A stretch of DNA of 64,000 nucleotides, taken from JANLTP01 sp031363055. GTDB lineage: Bacteria > Pseudomonadota > Gammaproteobacteria > Burkholderiales > Burkholderiaceae_E. The stretch is taken from the NCBI GenBank assembly GCA_031363055.1, contig JANLTP010000248.1, positions 25,015-89,014 on the forward strand. Direction: 5' to 3'. Made by a program: the position numbers and the translations under genes. This document shows positions 35,034 to 42,846 of the stretch, piece after piece. The notes under the pieces were generated by a model that did no database searches, was not told where the DNA came from, and saw only the letters and a list, made by a program, of their open reading frames with translations. How positions within the stretch are numbered: the first letter of the stretch is position 1; each line of letters opens with the position of its first letter.

Positions 35034-36026
35034 CTACAGCTTGGGCGGGCGCTGCAATCCAACCTGTTTGAGCATACCGAGCGTGCGACTCAAAACATCG
35101 CGGCGGTAGGCCACAACATCGCGATGGCGATAGTCGTAAAAGCCCTGGCCGTCCTTGAGTCCGTTTTTACCTTCCCGCATGAATCGCTGAACGATCTTGG
35201 GCGCCGTGTACCGTTCGGCGCTGACGGCGTCCGACAAATATCGACTGGCATGAAACAGAATGTCATTGCCACCATAGTCGATGAATTCGACGACACCAAG
35301 CGCGGCAAATCGCAAGCCCAGGCCGTACCGGGTTGCCTTGTCGATTTCTTCTGCAGTAGCGACCCCTTCTTCGACCATTCGGGCCGCTTCATTCATGACC
35401 AGCGCTTGCAGACGCGGCACAATGTAGCCGGGTGCCGGGCCACACAGCACCGGTACCTTGCCGATGGCTTCAAGCAGGGTCTTCAACGTTTCGATGACCG
35501 CCGCCGACGTGCCTGCATGTTGACTCATCTCGACCAGCGGAATGACATAGGCCGGATTCAACCAGTGCGCATTGATGAGGCGCGCCGGATGCGTGACCAT
35601 CGGAATCAGATCGGTGACCAGTATCGTTGAGGTGGTCGACGCAATGATCGCCTGCTCGCTGATCATCGGGCACAGGCGTGCAAAGGCATCGCGTTTGGCG
35701 TCGATGGTTTCAGGCACGCCTTCAAACACCAGATCGGCGTGCTTCAGCACCTCGGCCGCCTGCGGGTAGGCAACGATGCTGATCCGGTTCATCACCACCG
35801 CGACCGCAGGCTCGGGCATGGCACCGAGTTCGGCCAGCATCATGAGACTTGAGTGCATGTCGGCGTGGGCTTCGCTCGATAATTGCGCCCACTGTTGCGG
35901 GCTGCGCGGCTTGAAGTCAACCAGCGCGACTGGATATCCGGCATACGCGAACGCGATCGCGATGCCGCGGCCCATTCGACCGGCGCCGAGTGCGACGATG
36001 CGGACGTCATCCGGGTTCAAGTTCAT
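35034..36026 (-). CDS. 3-hydroxyacyl-CoA dehydrogenase family NAD-binding protein
   Basis: 330 residues. The Rossmann motif is IVALGAGRMGRGIAIAFAYAG and the active-site region STTSTILVTDLIP...LINAHWLNP has the catalytic His in the family position. The C-terminal helical domain is present. Members oxidise 3-hydroxyacyl-CoA, carnitine or other hydroxy acids with NAD+. Last gene of a four-gene unit whose members overlap by 4 bp; with an opine-type dehydrogenase next to it, a small amino/hydroxy acid is a likelier substrate than a fatty acyl-CoA. Confidence 0.88.
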   Translation of the reverse strand: MNLNPDDVRIVALGAGRMGRGIAIAFAYAGYPVALVDFKPRSPQQWAQLSSEAHADMHSSLMMLAELGAMPEPAVAVVMNRISIVAYPQAAEVLKHADLVFEGVPETIDAKRDAFARLCPMISEQAIIASTTSTILVTDLIPMVTHPARLINAHWLNPAYVIPLVEMSQHAGTSAAVIETLKTLLEAIGKVPVLCGPAPGYIVPRLQALVMNEAARMVEEGVATAEEIDKATRYGLGLRFAALGVVEFIDYGGNDILFHASRYLSDAVSAERYTAPKIVQRFMREGKNGLKDGQGFYDYRHRDVVAYRRDVLSRTLGMLKQVGLQRPPKL

Positions 36027-37099
36027 CGCAGCGACTCGCGCAATTGGTCCGGCGACAGTGCGGCCAGACCTAACGATTCGAAAGTGCGCGGCCCATGGCG
36101 CAAGTCCTGGCCCAGAATGGCCGAGGCGATGGCCAGCAAGCCGTGCGTCAACGGCGCGTCGACGCCGGCGTAACGCGCCACCGAGTCCAGCAAGGCCAAA
36201 CCGAGGGCTGTGTCTTCAATCATGTAGCGATGGCTGCGCAGCTCGATGTGCTCGCGCCAGTCACCCGAGTCGACCAACCGCTGGTGGGCATCGCCATACA
36301 TCCAGCGATCGCTGTGGTAGTGATCGCTAAGCGGAAAGTGCGGCGCGCCGTAACCCATTGCTTCCCGAATCCTGATGCGTTCGGCGTCGAGCGCATCGGT
36401 GACCGCGCGCACCGACGGCTGTGTGCCTTCGTTATGAATATCCCATTGCTCGAAGTGTTCGAGCGGTGCCGCGTTCATCAAGATCAACGGCGGGTGAATG
36501 ATCGGGCCGGCATTCATCAACGCGCCGGATAGCGCGTCGCCGCAGGCCTGCACGGCTGGGTACGCCTCGGCGATGACTGATAGTGCAAAGTCCTGCCGAG
36601 ATAACGGATAGACGCCGGTGGGCAAGCGAACCGCGCGAATCGTGATGGCGACCTCGGCCGGGCCGCGTTTGCGTGCGAGGTAGGGCAGGGTGCCCGTCTC
36701 AGCGTACGTAACTTGCACCGGGTTACCGCTGTTGTCTCTGCTGGCGCGCACGATGCGATCCATCACCAGCGACCCGAAGGTACCGGGCGGCAAAAACACC
36801 ACCTGACCGTGGCTCAGATGGGGCGCCATGGCGCGCGCAATATCTTCCTGCGCATTGGCTGGTCCCGGAATCAATAACAGGTGGGCGTTTTGTACCACCG
36901 GGCCGATCTCGGCGCTGACCAGTGCGGGCCTGACCAGTCGTCGGCCGCGAGCATCGATAAGCATGATGCCGCCTTGGTCGGTGATCGCTTGCAGCGCGGC
37001 GCCGTCTCGACGCCACAGCCGGACTTCATGGCCTTGTTCACTGAGATCGGCCGCTGCCGCGTAGCAGCCGTGGCCGCCGCCCAATATCGCGATCTTCAT
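36023..37099 (-). CDS. NAD/NADP octopine/nopaline (opine) dehydrogenase family protein
   Basis: 358 residues with MKIAILGGGHGCYAAAADLSEQGHEV as the dinucleotide site and, in the C-terminal catalytic domain, FEQWDIHNEG, where opine dehydrogenases carry the substrate-polarising His. Opine dehydrogenases reductively join an amino acid to a 2-oxo acid, or run in reverse to release both. Both ends overlap neighbours by 4 bp (36023-36026, 37096-37099). In this setting the catabolic, oxidative direction is likelier. Confidence 0.85.
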   Translation of the reverse strand: MKIAILGGGHGCYAAAADLSEQGHEVRLWRRDGAALQAITDQGGIMLIDARGRRLVRPALVSAEIGPVVQNAHLLLIPGPANAQEDIARAMAPHLSHGQVVFLPPGTFGSLVMDRIVRASRDNSGNPVQVTYAETGTLPYLARKRGPAEVAITIRAVRLPTGVYPLSRQDFALSVIAEAYPAVQACGDALSGALMNAGPIIHPPLILMNAAPLEHFEQWDIHNEGTQPSVRAVTDALDAERIRIREAMGYGAPHFPLSDHYHSDRWMYGDAHQRLVDSGDWREHIELRSHRYMIEDTALGLALLDSVARYAGVDAPLTHGLLAIASAILGQDLRHGPRTFESLGLAALSPDQLRESLR

Positions 37100-38181
37100 T
37101 CGACTTTGGCTCCCGATGCCTTGACGACTTTGGCCCAGCGTTCGATTTCGACGCGTACGTAGTCGCGAAACTGCTCCGGTGAGCCGCCGACCGGCTCAGC
37201 CGCTTGCAGCGAGAATTTCTCCTTGATCTCGGGCATCGCCAGAATCTTCTGGCACTCGCGATTCAGTTTCGTGATCAGCTCGGCCGGGGTCTTGATCGGT
37301 GCGAATAAACCATTCCAGGAGCTGACCTCGAAGTCCGGGAACCCGGCCTCGGCCATCGTCGGTACATTCGGAATTTGTGCGAGTCGTTTATTTGACGCCA
37401 CGGCGATTGGTTTGACCTTGCCGGCCTGCATTTGTGGAATTGCACTCAGCGCGGTTTTGAAGCCCATGGTGACGACGCCGCCAATGACATCAGCCATCGC
37501 CGGTGCAGCGCCTTTGTAGGGCACATGAATCAGATCGATACCCGCGCGCAGCTTGAGCATTTCACCGGCCAGATGGGGCGAGCCTCCCGAGCCGGAGGAG
37601 GCAAACGTCAACTGGCCCGGCTTGGCTTTGGCCAGTGCAATCAATTCTTTCAGGTCGCCGGCCGCAACGCCGTTGCCGACCACCAGCACGCTGGGCGCGG
37701 CCATCAACTGAATGATTGGCGCAAAATCCCGCAGGCTGTCGTAGTTCAGATTCTGGTAGATCGACATATTGGTTGCATTGGCAATGGTCGCCAGCAGCAA
37801 GGTGTAGCCGTCGGGGTTGGCGCGCGCAACCTGCTCGGCAGCCAAGTTCGAGCCGGCGCCGGGCCGGTTCTCCACGAGCACGGATTGACCGAGACACTCC
37901 TGCAGCTTTTGAGCGATCAGTCGAGCGACCAGATCAGTGGCACCGCCTGGCGTAAAACCGACGACGATTCGAATCGGTTTATTCGGATAACCACCTGCAT
38001 CCTGTGCTCGCACTTTTGTAACAAGGCCCAAGGGTATCAGGCCGCCTGCAGCGGCCAACATTCGCAAAAGATCGCGTCGATCGCAAGCGTCAGATCCCAT
38101 CTCGATGAATCTTGAATCGATCATTGTTGAATCGATTCGTTGACGCACTTTGCCATGACCAAAGCGATTCAACTTGCTCAC
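37096..38181 (-). CDS. Bug/TctC-type binding protein with a Tat-like signal
   Basis: Bug motifs are clear: KPIRIVVGFTPGGATDLVARLIA and GQSVLVENRPGAGSNLAAEQVARANPDGYTLL. The leader contains CDRRDLLRMLAAAGG and ends near VRAQ|D; the R-R-x-L-L-R pattern suggests export by the Tat route, unusual but not unknown in Bug proteins. GTG 38181 overlaps the upstream stop (GTGA), as elsewhere in this operon; ATG 38100 would give a shorter leader. It presumably binds the compound that the operon's enzymes break down. Confidence 0.9.
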   Translation of the reverse strand: MSKLNRFGHGKVRQRIDSTMIDSRFIEMGSDACDRRDLLRMLAAAGGLIPLGLVTKVRAQDAGGYPNKPIRIVVGFTPGGATDLVARLIAQKLQECLGQSVLVENRPGAGSNLAAEQVARANPDGYTLLLATIANATNMSIYQNLNYDSLRDFAPIIQLMAAPSVLVVGNGVAAGDLKELIALAKAKPGQLTFASSGSGGSPHLAGEMLKLRAGIDLIHVPYKGAAPAMADVIGGVVTMGFKTALSAIPQMQAGKVKPIAVASNKRLAQIPNVPTMAEAGFPDFEVSSWNGLFAPIKTPAELITKLNRECQKILAMPEIKEKFSLQAAEPVGGSPEQFRDYVRVEIERWAKVVKASGAKVE

Positions 38182-38894
38182 CCTTGACTCGCGATGGTCA
38201 TGACGGGTTTGCCGACACTCGAACCATAGTGTCGATCGAGCTCGTCCAAAACCGGGTCGAGGTTTTCAACATCGGCGAACTTCATGTCCATATCAAACAG
38301 ATTGGCGCGGTGCGCTGAAGGGCTGCGATCGGCGCAGGCCTCCTCGACCACGATGACCCGGAAATTATGCGAGAACGCATCGCCTACCGCCGCGCGCACG
38401 CAGCCACTGGTCGAGACACCAACGATGACCAGGGTATCAACGCCGTCGTAGCGCAGAAACGATTCGAGCGGTGTTGCGAAAAATGGCGACGGCTTGTTTT
38501 TCTGAATGATTCGATCCTCGGGGCGGGGACCATAGCTGGCCGGCCAGTCGTCAGCCTTCGGATCATTTTTGTATTGAAACGTATCGGCAGTACCGAGCTT
38601 GAGATTCCAGATACCGCGATAGGTCGGGTGGCTGCGGTTATCGCGGCGGCTGTAGTAGATCGGCAGTTGCAACCGCCGGAATGCCTGCGTCAGACGCACC
38701 AGCGCTTGTTCGAGCTCCGGCATGGCCCGCCCGCACATCGCGTAGCTGGGGTCGACGAACATGTAGGTGGTGTCGACGTTGAGCAAGGCAGCCTTTTGGC
38801 CCAAGCCGATCTTGCGGCCAAAACCCGCCTTGGCGTAGACGGCCAATTCTTCAGCGGCCACGTGCTGCTGCCATCGTTCAAATTTTTCTGCCAT
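38178..38894 (-). CDS. Isochorismatase/N-carbamoylsarcosine-amidase family cysteine hydrolase
   Basis: 238 residues from ATG 38894. The catalytic triad of the family is present: Asp in ALLNVDTTYMFVDP, Lys in IIQKNKPSPFF and Cys in VGVSTSGCVRAAVGDAF. Members hydrolyse amides, carbamoyl groups or nicotinamide. As the first gene of the operon it probably removes ammonia or a carbamoyl group before the two dehydrogenases act. An open extension to 38969 was not used because it lacks family character. Confidence 0.9.
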   Translation of the reverse strand: MAEKFERWQQHVAAEELAVYAKAGFGRKIGLGQKAALLNVDTTYMFVDPSYAMCGRAMPELEQALVRLTQAFRRLQLPIYYSRRDNRSHPTYRGIWNLKLGTADTFQYKNDPKADDWPASYGPRPEDRIIQKNKPSPFFATPLESFLRYDGVDTLVIVGVSTSGCVRAAVGDAFSHNFRVIVVEEACADRSPSAHRANLFDMDMKFADVENLDPVLDELDRHYGSSVGKPVMTIASQG

Positions 38895-39245
38895 GGCGCG
38901 TCTCCGGCGTACAGGATGGGATCGATCCGATAAAGAGCGGACGTAATGCGTTGCAACTCCGGATTGCATTCTCGCAAATTAGCCGGTGCGGCGTTTTTAG
39001 GTGGATTTACAACAGAAACGTTTCATAGAACCAACAGCAGGATGATGCGAGTCTTCCGCACCAATTTGGTGCAATTAGACCGTCAGTCGACGTCAGTACG
39101 CCGGGTAACCAGAAAACTTGTCAGAAGTTTGCTATTTCCGCCGGACGGCCAGTTTGACCGGATCGATGGCCTTCAGTTACCGGCATACCCCCCCTAGAGT
39201 CTAGCGACTTACCCGATTGATCCGCTGAAAAGCTCGGAGAAAACT
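38895..39245. other. 351-bp divergent intergenic region with several inverted repeats
   Basis: It separates the isochorismatase operon from the DUF11 surface locus. Inside lie GAAACGTTTC (39015-39024), a perfect palindrome, the NtrC-like 15-mer listed separately, and CTAGAGTCTAG (39194-39204) directly after a run of seven C. No gene is recognised. GGAG at 39234-39237 serves the gene at 39246. Confidence 0.5.
39058..39072. promoter_or_regulatory. NtrC-like inverted repeat (GCAC-N7-GTGC)
   Basis: GCACCAATTTGGTGC has seven-base arms round a single central base and fits the NtrC pattern GCAC-N7-GTGC. It lies 174 bp before the first DUF11 gene and 164 bp before the divergent operon. I did not find a convincing -24/-12 sigma-54 promoter on either side, so NtrC control is only a possibility. 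Confidence 0.3.
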
Positions 39246-39842
39246 ATGCAATTCATAACTTTACGTCGCTTTCTCGGCTCGGTTGTGCCGGCCTTTACGT
39301 CGGTTGTAGTGACGATTTCGCTGGCCGCTCTGCTGTCGATCGCCTCGGCGCAAGCCATCGCGAAGGGCGAGGAGCCGCTGCAAGGTGTGCTCGAACAATA
39401 TCGCGTAGTTCGCCTGGCCGATGGCAAGGAAAGCCGCGTGCCGGCCGAGAACATCAAGCCCGGCGAAACCCTCGAGTATCTGGTGCGCTACACCAACAAG
39501 GGCGAGGTACCGGTCAGCCAGTTTGTAGTCACGCTGCCGATTCCGCAGGGTCTTGAATTGATGTCGCTGTCCGATCAACCGCGTGCGGCGCTGGCTAGCA
39601 CCGATGGCGTCGTGTTCAACGCGCAGCCCTTGAAGCGTCGTGTCCGTCAGGCCGATGGGCGCGACGTGATCGAAGACGTGCCGCTGGCTGACTACCGTGC
39701 GTTGCGCTGGCAGATCGGGCAATTGGATGCCGGCAAGTCGGTGCAGTTTGCCGCGCGCGCCAAGGTCGATGCAGCGTCGAACGCGCCACTGACCTCAAAA
39801 CCACCGACGGTCCAGGACGGCGCCGCCGCCAAGCGCGAATAA
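39246..39842 (+). CDS. Small secreted DUF11-type protein
   Basis: 198 residues: a signal peptide ending near AIAKG, then a single beta-rich domain, VPAENIKPGETLEYLVRYTNKGEVPVSQFVVTLPIP, with the DUF11 hallmark Y-x-V-x-Y-x-N-x-G. The C-terminus ends in a Pro/Gln/Lys tail without an anchor. RBS GGAG is eight bases upstream. First gene of the surface locus. Its single domain is the same fold used as a repeat in the large neighbours, so it may act as a cap, chaperone-like partner or matrix subunit. Confidence 0.78.
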   Translation: MQFITLRRFLGSVVPAFTSVVVTISLAALLSIASAQAIAKGEEPLQGVLEQYRVVRLADGKESRVPAENIKPGETLEYLVRYTNKGEVPVSQFVVTLPIPQGLELMSLSDQPRAALASTDGVVFNAQPLKRRVRQADGRDVIEDVPLADYRALRWQIGQLDAGKSVQFAARAKVDAASNAPLTSKPPTVQDGAAAKRE

Positions 39843-39843
39843 C

Positions 39844-39882
39844 CGCAACGATCAGTCGCAATGATCAGCCGCAATGATTCGC
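39844..39882 (+). repeat. Three 13-bp tandem copies after the small DUF11 gene
   Basis: CGCAACGATCAGT, CGCAATGATCAGC and CGCAATGATTCGC start at 39844, 39857 and 39870, and further decayed copies follow to about 39910. Confidence 0.8.
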
Positions 39883-39978
39883 CATGGCAATCAGCCATAG
39901 CGATCAGCAACAACGACCGATCCGAACTCGACCTCGTCTTTCTCGAATATCCATTTGACTGTTCCTTCGGAGTTTTTA

Positions 39979-42777
39979 GTGAAGCCTTCTTCCCGTTTAA
40001 TTGAGTCTGTGCGAGGCAATCGTCGTTTGCTGTCGATGGCCATTGGCGTCAATCTGTTCGCAGCTACGCTGGCCTCGGCCGCTCCTCCGGCAGGCACCGT
40101 CATTGGCAACCAGGCGGCGGCGACCTACACCGACGCATCGGCCGTGCCGCGTACGGCGACATCGAACACAGTGACGACCGTGGTTCAACAGGTGGGGGCA
40201 TTCACCCTGACCGCTGCGCAGACCAAGACCGCCGCACCGGGTGCGCCGATCACCTTCGCGCACACGGTCACCAACACCGGTAACGGCAATGACAGCTTCA
40301 CTCTGACCACCGTCAATAACACCGGCGATAACTTCGATTTGACCGGCTTGTCAGTCTTTGCCGACGCCACCTGCGACGGTATCGCCGATAACGCGACGCC
40401 GATCACTTCCGTCGGTCCGATCGCGGCCGGCGGGGCCGCCTGCGTGGTGGTCAGCGGCAATATTCCGGGCAGCGCCACGACCGGCCAGTCCGCGAACTTC
40501 AATGTCAACGCGGTCAGCGTTTTCAACGCTGCCGCGACGCAGTCGAACATCGACACGGTCAACGTGTCGGGCAACGCGGTCATCAACGTCACCAAGTCGA
40601 TCAGCTCGCCGTCGGGTAATCCAGGCACGGGCCCCTACACCTACACCTTGACCTATACCAATAACGGCAATTCGAATGCGGTCAACATGGTGCTCGGCGA
40701 TATCGTTCCGAGCGGCATGAGCTACGTGACCGGCAGCGGCCGTTGGAGTGGTTCCGGTGCAACGGCGCTGACCGATGGCGCGGCGCCGGCCGATCCGGCC
40801 GGCATCACCTTCGACTTCGGCGTCACGGCTGCAGGCGCGGTGACGGCGGTGGTGGCGACGGTGCCTTCGAACGCATCGGGAACCTTGAGCTTTCAGGTCA
40901 ATGTTGCGGCTGGTCAATCACCCGGTGTCATCAACAATACGGCGCGCCTTTGTTACAACGACGGCGCCGTGCAACAGCCAACCGGTTGTACGGCTGCCAA
41001 CACCACCACGACCGGTACGCCGACCAACACGGCCCCGTTCACGGTGAACCAGATCGCTGCGGTCAACGGCAACGGTTCCGCCACCGACAGTGCTTCAGTG
41101 GCCGATCCGGTAGCGATTGCTTCGGCCGCACAGGGCGCCACGATTTCGTATAACAACTACGTCTGGAACCGCGGTAACGGTGCTGACAGTTTTGATATGA
41201 CTATCCCGGCGGTGGGCTCGGCCGGCAACAGCTTCCCGAGTGGCACGACCTTCCAGTTGTTCAAGTCCGACGGCGTCACCCCCCTGGTCGATACCAACGG
41301 TAACGGCACCGCCGATACCGGTCAGATTCCAGCCGCCAACGGCGGTACTTGTACGGCCGGCAATGGCTTTGTCGCTGACACCGTCAATGCACGATGCGGC
41401 TACAACGTTGTGCTGAGAGCGACTCTGCCAGCCGGTGCAACCGGTGGTCCGTTTGCGGTGTCGAAGACGGCCACATCCAGGCTCGACAGCAGCAAGTTCG
41501 ACACGATTACCGATACCCTGACAGCCGTGACGTCCAGCACCATGGACTTGCGAAACGGTACCGCGAACACGGCCGGTACCGGCGCCGGTCCGGAAGGCTC
41601 GGCGGTGACCACCCAGGCTGTCAATCCAGGATCGACGACCAGCTTCGTGTTGAAGGCCAATAACACCAGCGCTGTCGCCGACACGTACAACCTGGCGGCT
41701 AGTACCGACAACAGCTTTGCGACCTCGGTTCTGCCAGCAGGCTGGTCGGTGAGTTTTCGAGCCGATGGTGGTGCCGGTAATTGTTCGACCCTGGGTTCGA
41801 TCATCAGCAACACCGGCGTCGTGAACGCTGGCGCTAACACCACCGTTTGTGCGGTGGTGTCGGTACCGGCAAATGCGCCGGCGTCGCCAGCACCGGGCTT
41901 AAGTCTCTTTTTCCGGGCACTGTCGCCCACCACCGGTGCCAGCGACCGAAAATTTGATGCGGTCATCGTCAACACCTTGCGAAGCCTGAGCCTTTCGCCG
42001 AACAACAGCGGACAGGTGTTCCCGGGTGGCTCGGTGGTCTACTCGCACACCATCACCAATAACGGCAACGTCGCCGAGGGTGTGACGACGGGCCTCGTTA
42101 CGCTAAGCAACGTGCTGTCCGGCGCCACCGCCGGCTGGAGCGCGATTGTTTATTGGGACATGAACAATGACGGCGTGCTCGATGCTGCCGATCCGATTGT
42201 GTCCGATCTCGCGCAAATGGTCGGCGGCAGTGGCGGTGCATCAACGGCGGCTGGACTGGATATCGCAGAATCGGCGCGAATTTTTGTGAAGATGCTGGCG
42301 CCGGCGAGCGCGCCGATCGGGGCGGTCAATATTGATACCGTCACCTTCACCACCAGCGGTGCCATCAACAGCGTTGCCGCGCCTGCTGCGGTATCGGCCA
42401 CCGACACCACCACCGTGATTGCCGGCCAAGTGCGCCTCGTCAAGGAGCAGGCACTGGACGCGAATTGTGATGGCACACCGGAGACCGCCTACGCGCAGTC
42501 AAGCATTGGCGCTGGCGCAATTCCCGGTGCTTGTATTCGCTACCGTGTGACGGCGACCAATGAAGGTACGGCTAACGTAACCAATCTGGTAGTGTCCGAT
42601 GCGACGCCCGCCAGCACTACCTATCACACCGGTGGAGGCAGCGCGCCTGCGGTAACCAGCCTCGGCTCCGTGACAGCGCCTGCCGTCGGTATTTCGGGGA
42701 CGGTGCAGGCGACCATCACGACACTGGCGCCAGCACAGGCTGCAGTCATTACCTTTGGCGTGCGGATCGATCCGTAA
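39979..42777 (+). CDS. Large secreted DUF11-repeat protein, about 932 aa
   Basis: From GTG 39979 (GGAG seven bases upstream) a basic leader ends at ASAA, then PPAGTVIGNQAAATYTD opens the mature protein, an N-terminal module shared with the next gene. Several DUF11-like domains follow; clear examples are ITFAHTVTNTGNGNDSF and the last one, CIRYRVTATNEGTANVTNLVVSD near the C-terminus. The chain is rich in Thr, Ala, Asn and Gly and very low in Lys and Cys, typical of exported beta-sandwich filaments. No membrane anchor, LPXTG or autotransporter domain is present. Confidence 0.82.
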   Translation: MKPSSRLIESVRGNRRLLSMAIGVNLFAATLASAAPPAGTVIGNQAAATYTDASAVPRTATSNTVTTVVQQVGAFTLTAAQTKTAAPGAPITFAHTVTNTGNGNDSFTLTTVNNTGDNFDLTGLSVFADATCDGIADNATPITSVGPIAAGGAACVVVSGNIPGSATTGQSANFNVNAVSVFNAAATQSNIDTVNVSGNAVINVTKSISSPSGNPGTGPYTYTLTYTNNGNSNAVNMVLGDIVPSGMSYVTGSGRWSGSGATALTDGAAPADPAGITFDFGVTAAGAVTAVVATVPSNASGTLSFQVNVAAGQSPGVINNTARLCYNDGAVQQPTGCTAANTTTTGTPTNTAPFTVNQIAAVNGNGSATDSASVADPVAIASAAQGATISYNNYVWNRGNGADSFDMTIPAVGSAGNSFPSGTTFQLFKSDGVTPLVDTNGNGTADTGQIPAANGGTCTAGNGFVADTVNARCGYNVVLRATLPAGATGGPFAVSKTATSRLDSSKFDTITDTLTAVTSSTMDLRNGTANTAGTGAGPEGSAVTTQAVNPGSTTSFVLKANNTSAVADTYNLAASTDNSFATSVLPAGWSVSFRADGGAGNCSTLGSIISNTGVVNAGANTTVCAVVSVPANAPASPAPGLSLFFRALSPTTGASDRKFDAVIVNTLRSLSLSPNNSGQVFPGGSVVYSHTITNNGNVAEGVTTGLVTLSNVLSGATAGWSAIVYWDMNNDGVLDAADPIVSDLAQMVGGSGGASTAAGLDIAESARIFVKMLAPASAPIGAVNIDTVTFTTSGAINSVAAPAAVSATDTTTVIAGQVRLVKEQALDANCDGTPETAYAQSSIGAGAIPGACIRYRVTATNEGTANVTNLVVSDATPASTTYHTGGGSAPAVTSLGSVTAPAVGISGTVQATITTLAPAQAAVITFGVRIDP

Positions 42778-42846
42778 GGATTACTCAACCAGGCCAACGG
42801 TCAATGCAATGTGCAGCGTGAGCGGAGTCTGTGCGCCACCCGAATC

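Noticed and set aside
17189..38181. The three Bug binding proteins as recent duplicates
   Set aside because: They share only family motifs and have different leaders, so they are diverged paralogues.
38946..39197. 83-codon plus-strand frame in the divergent gap
   Set aside because: No ribosome site, no family features, and it covers several inverted repeats that look regulatory.
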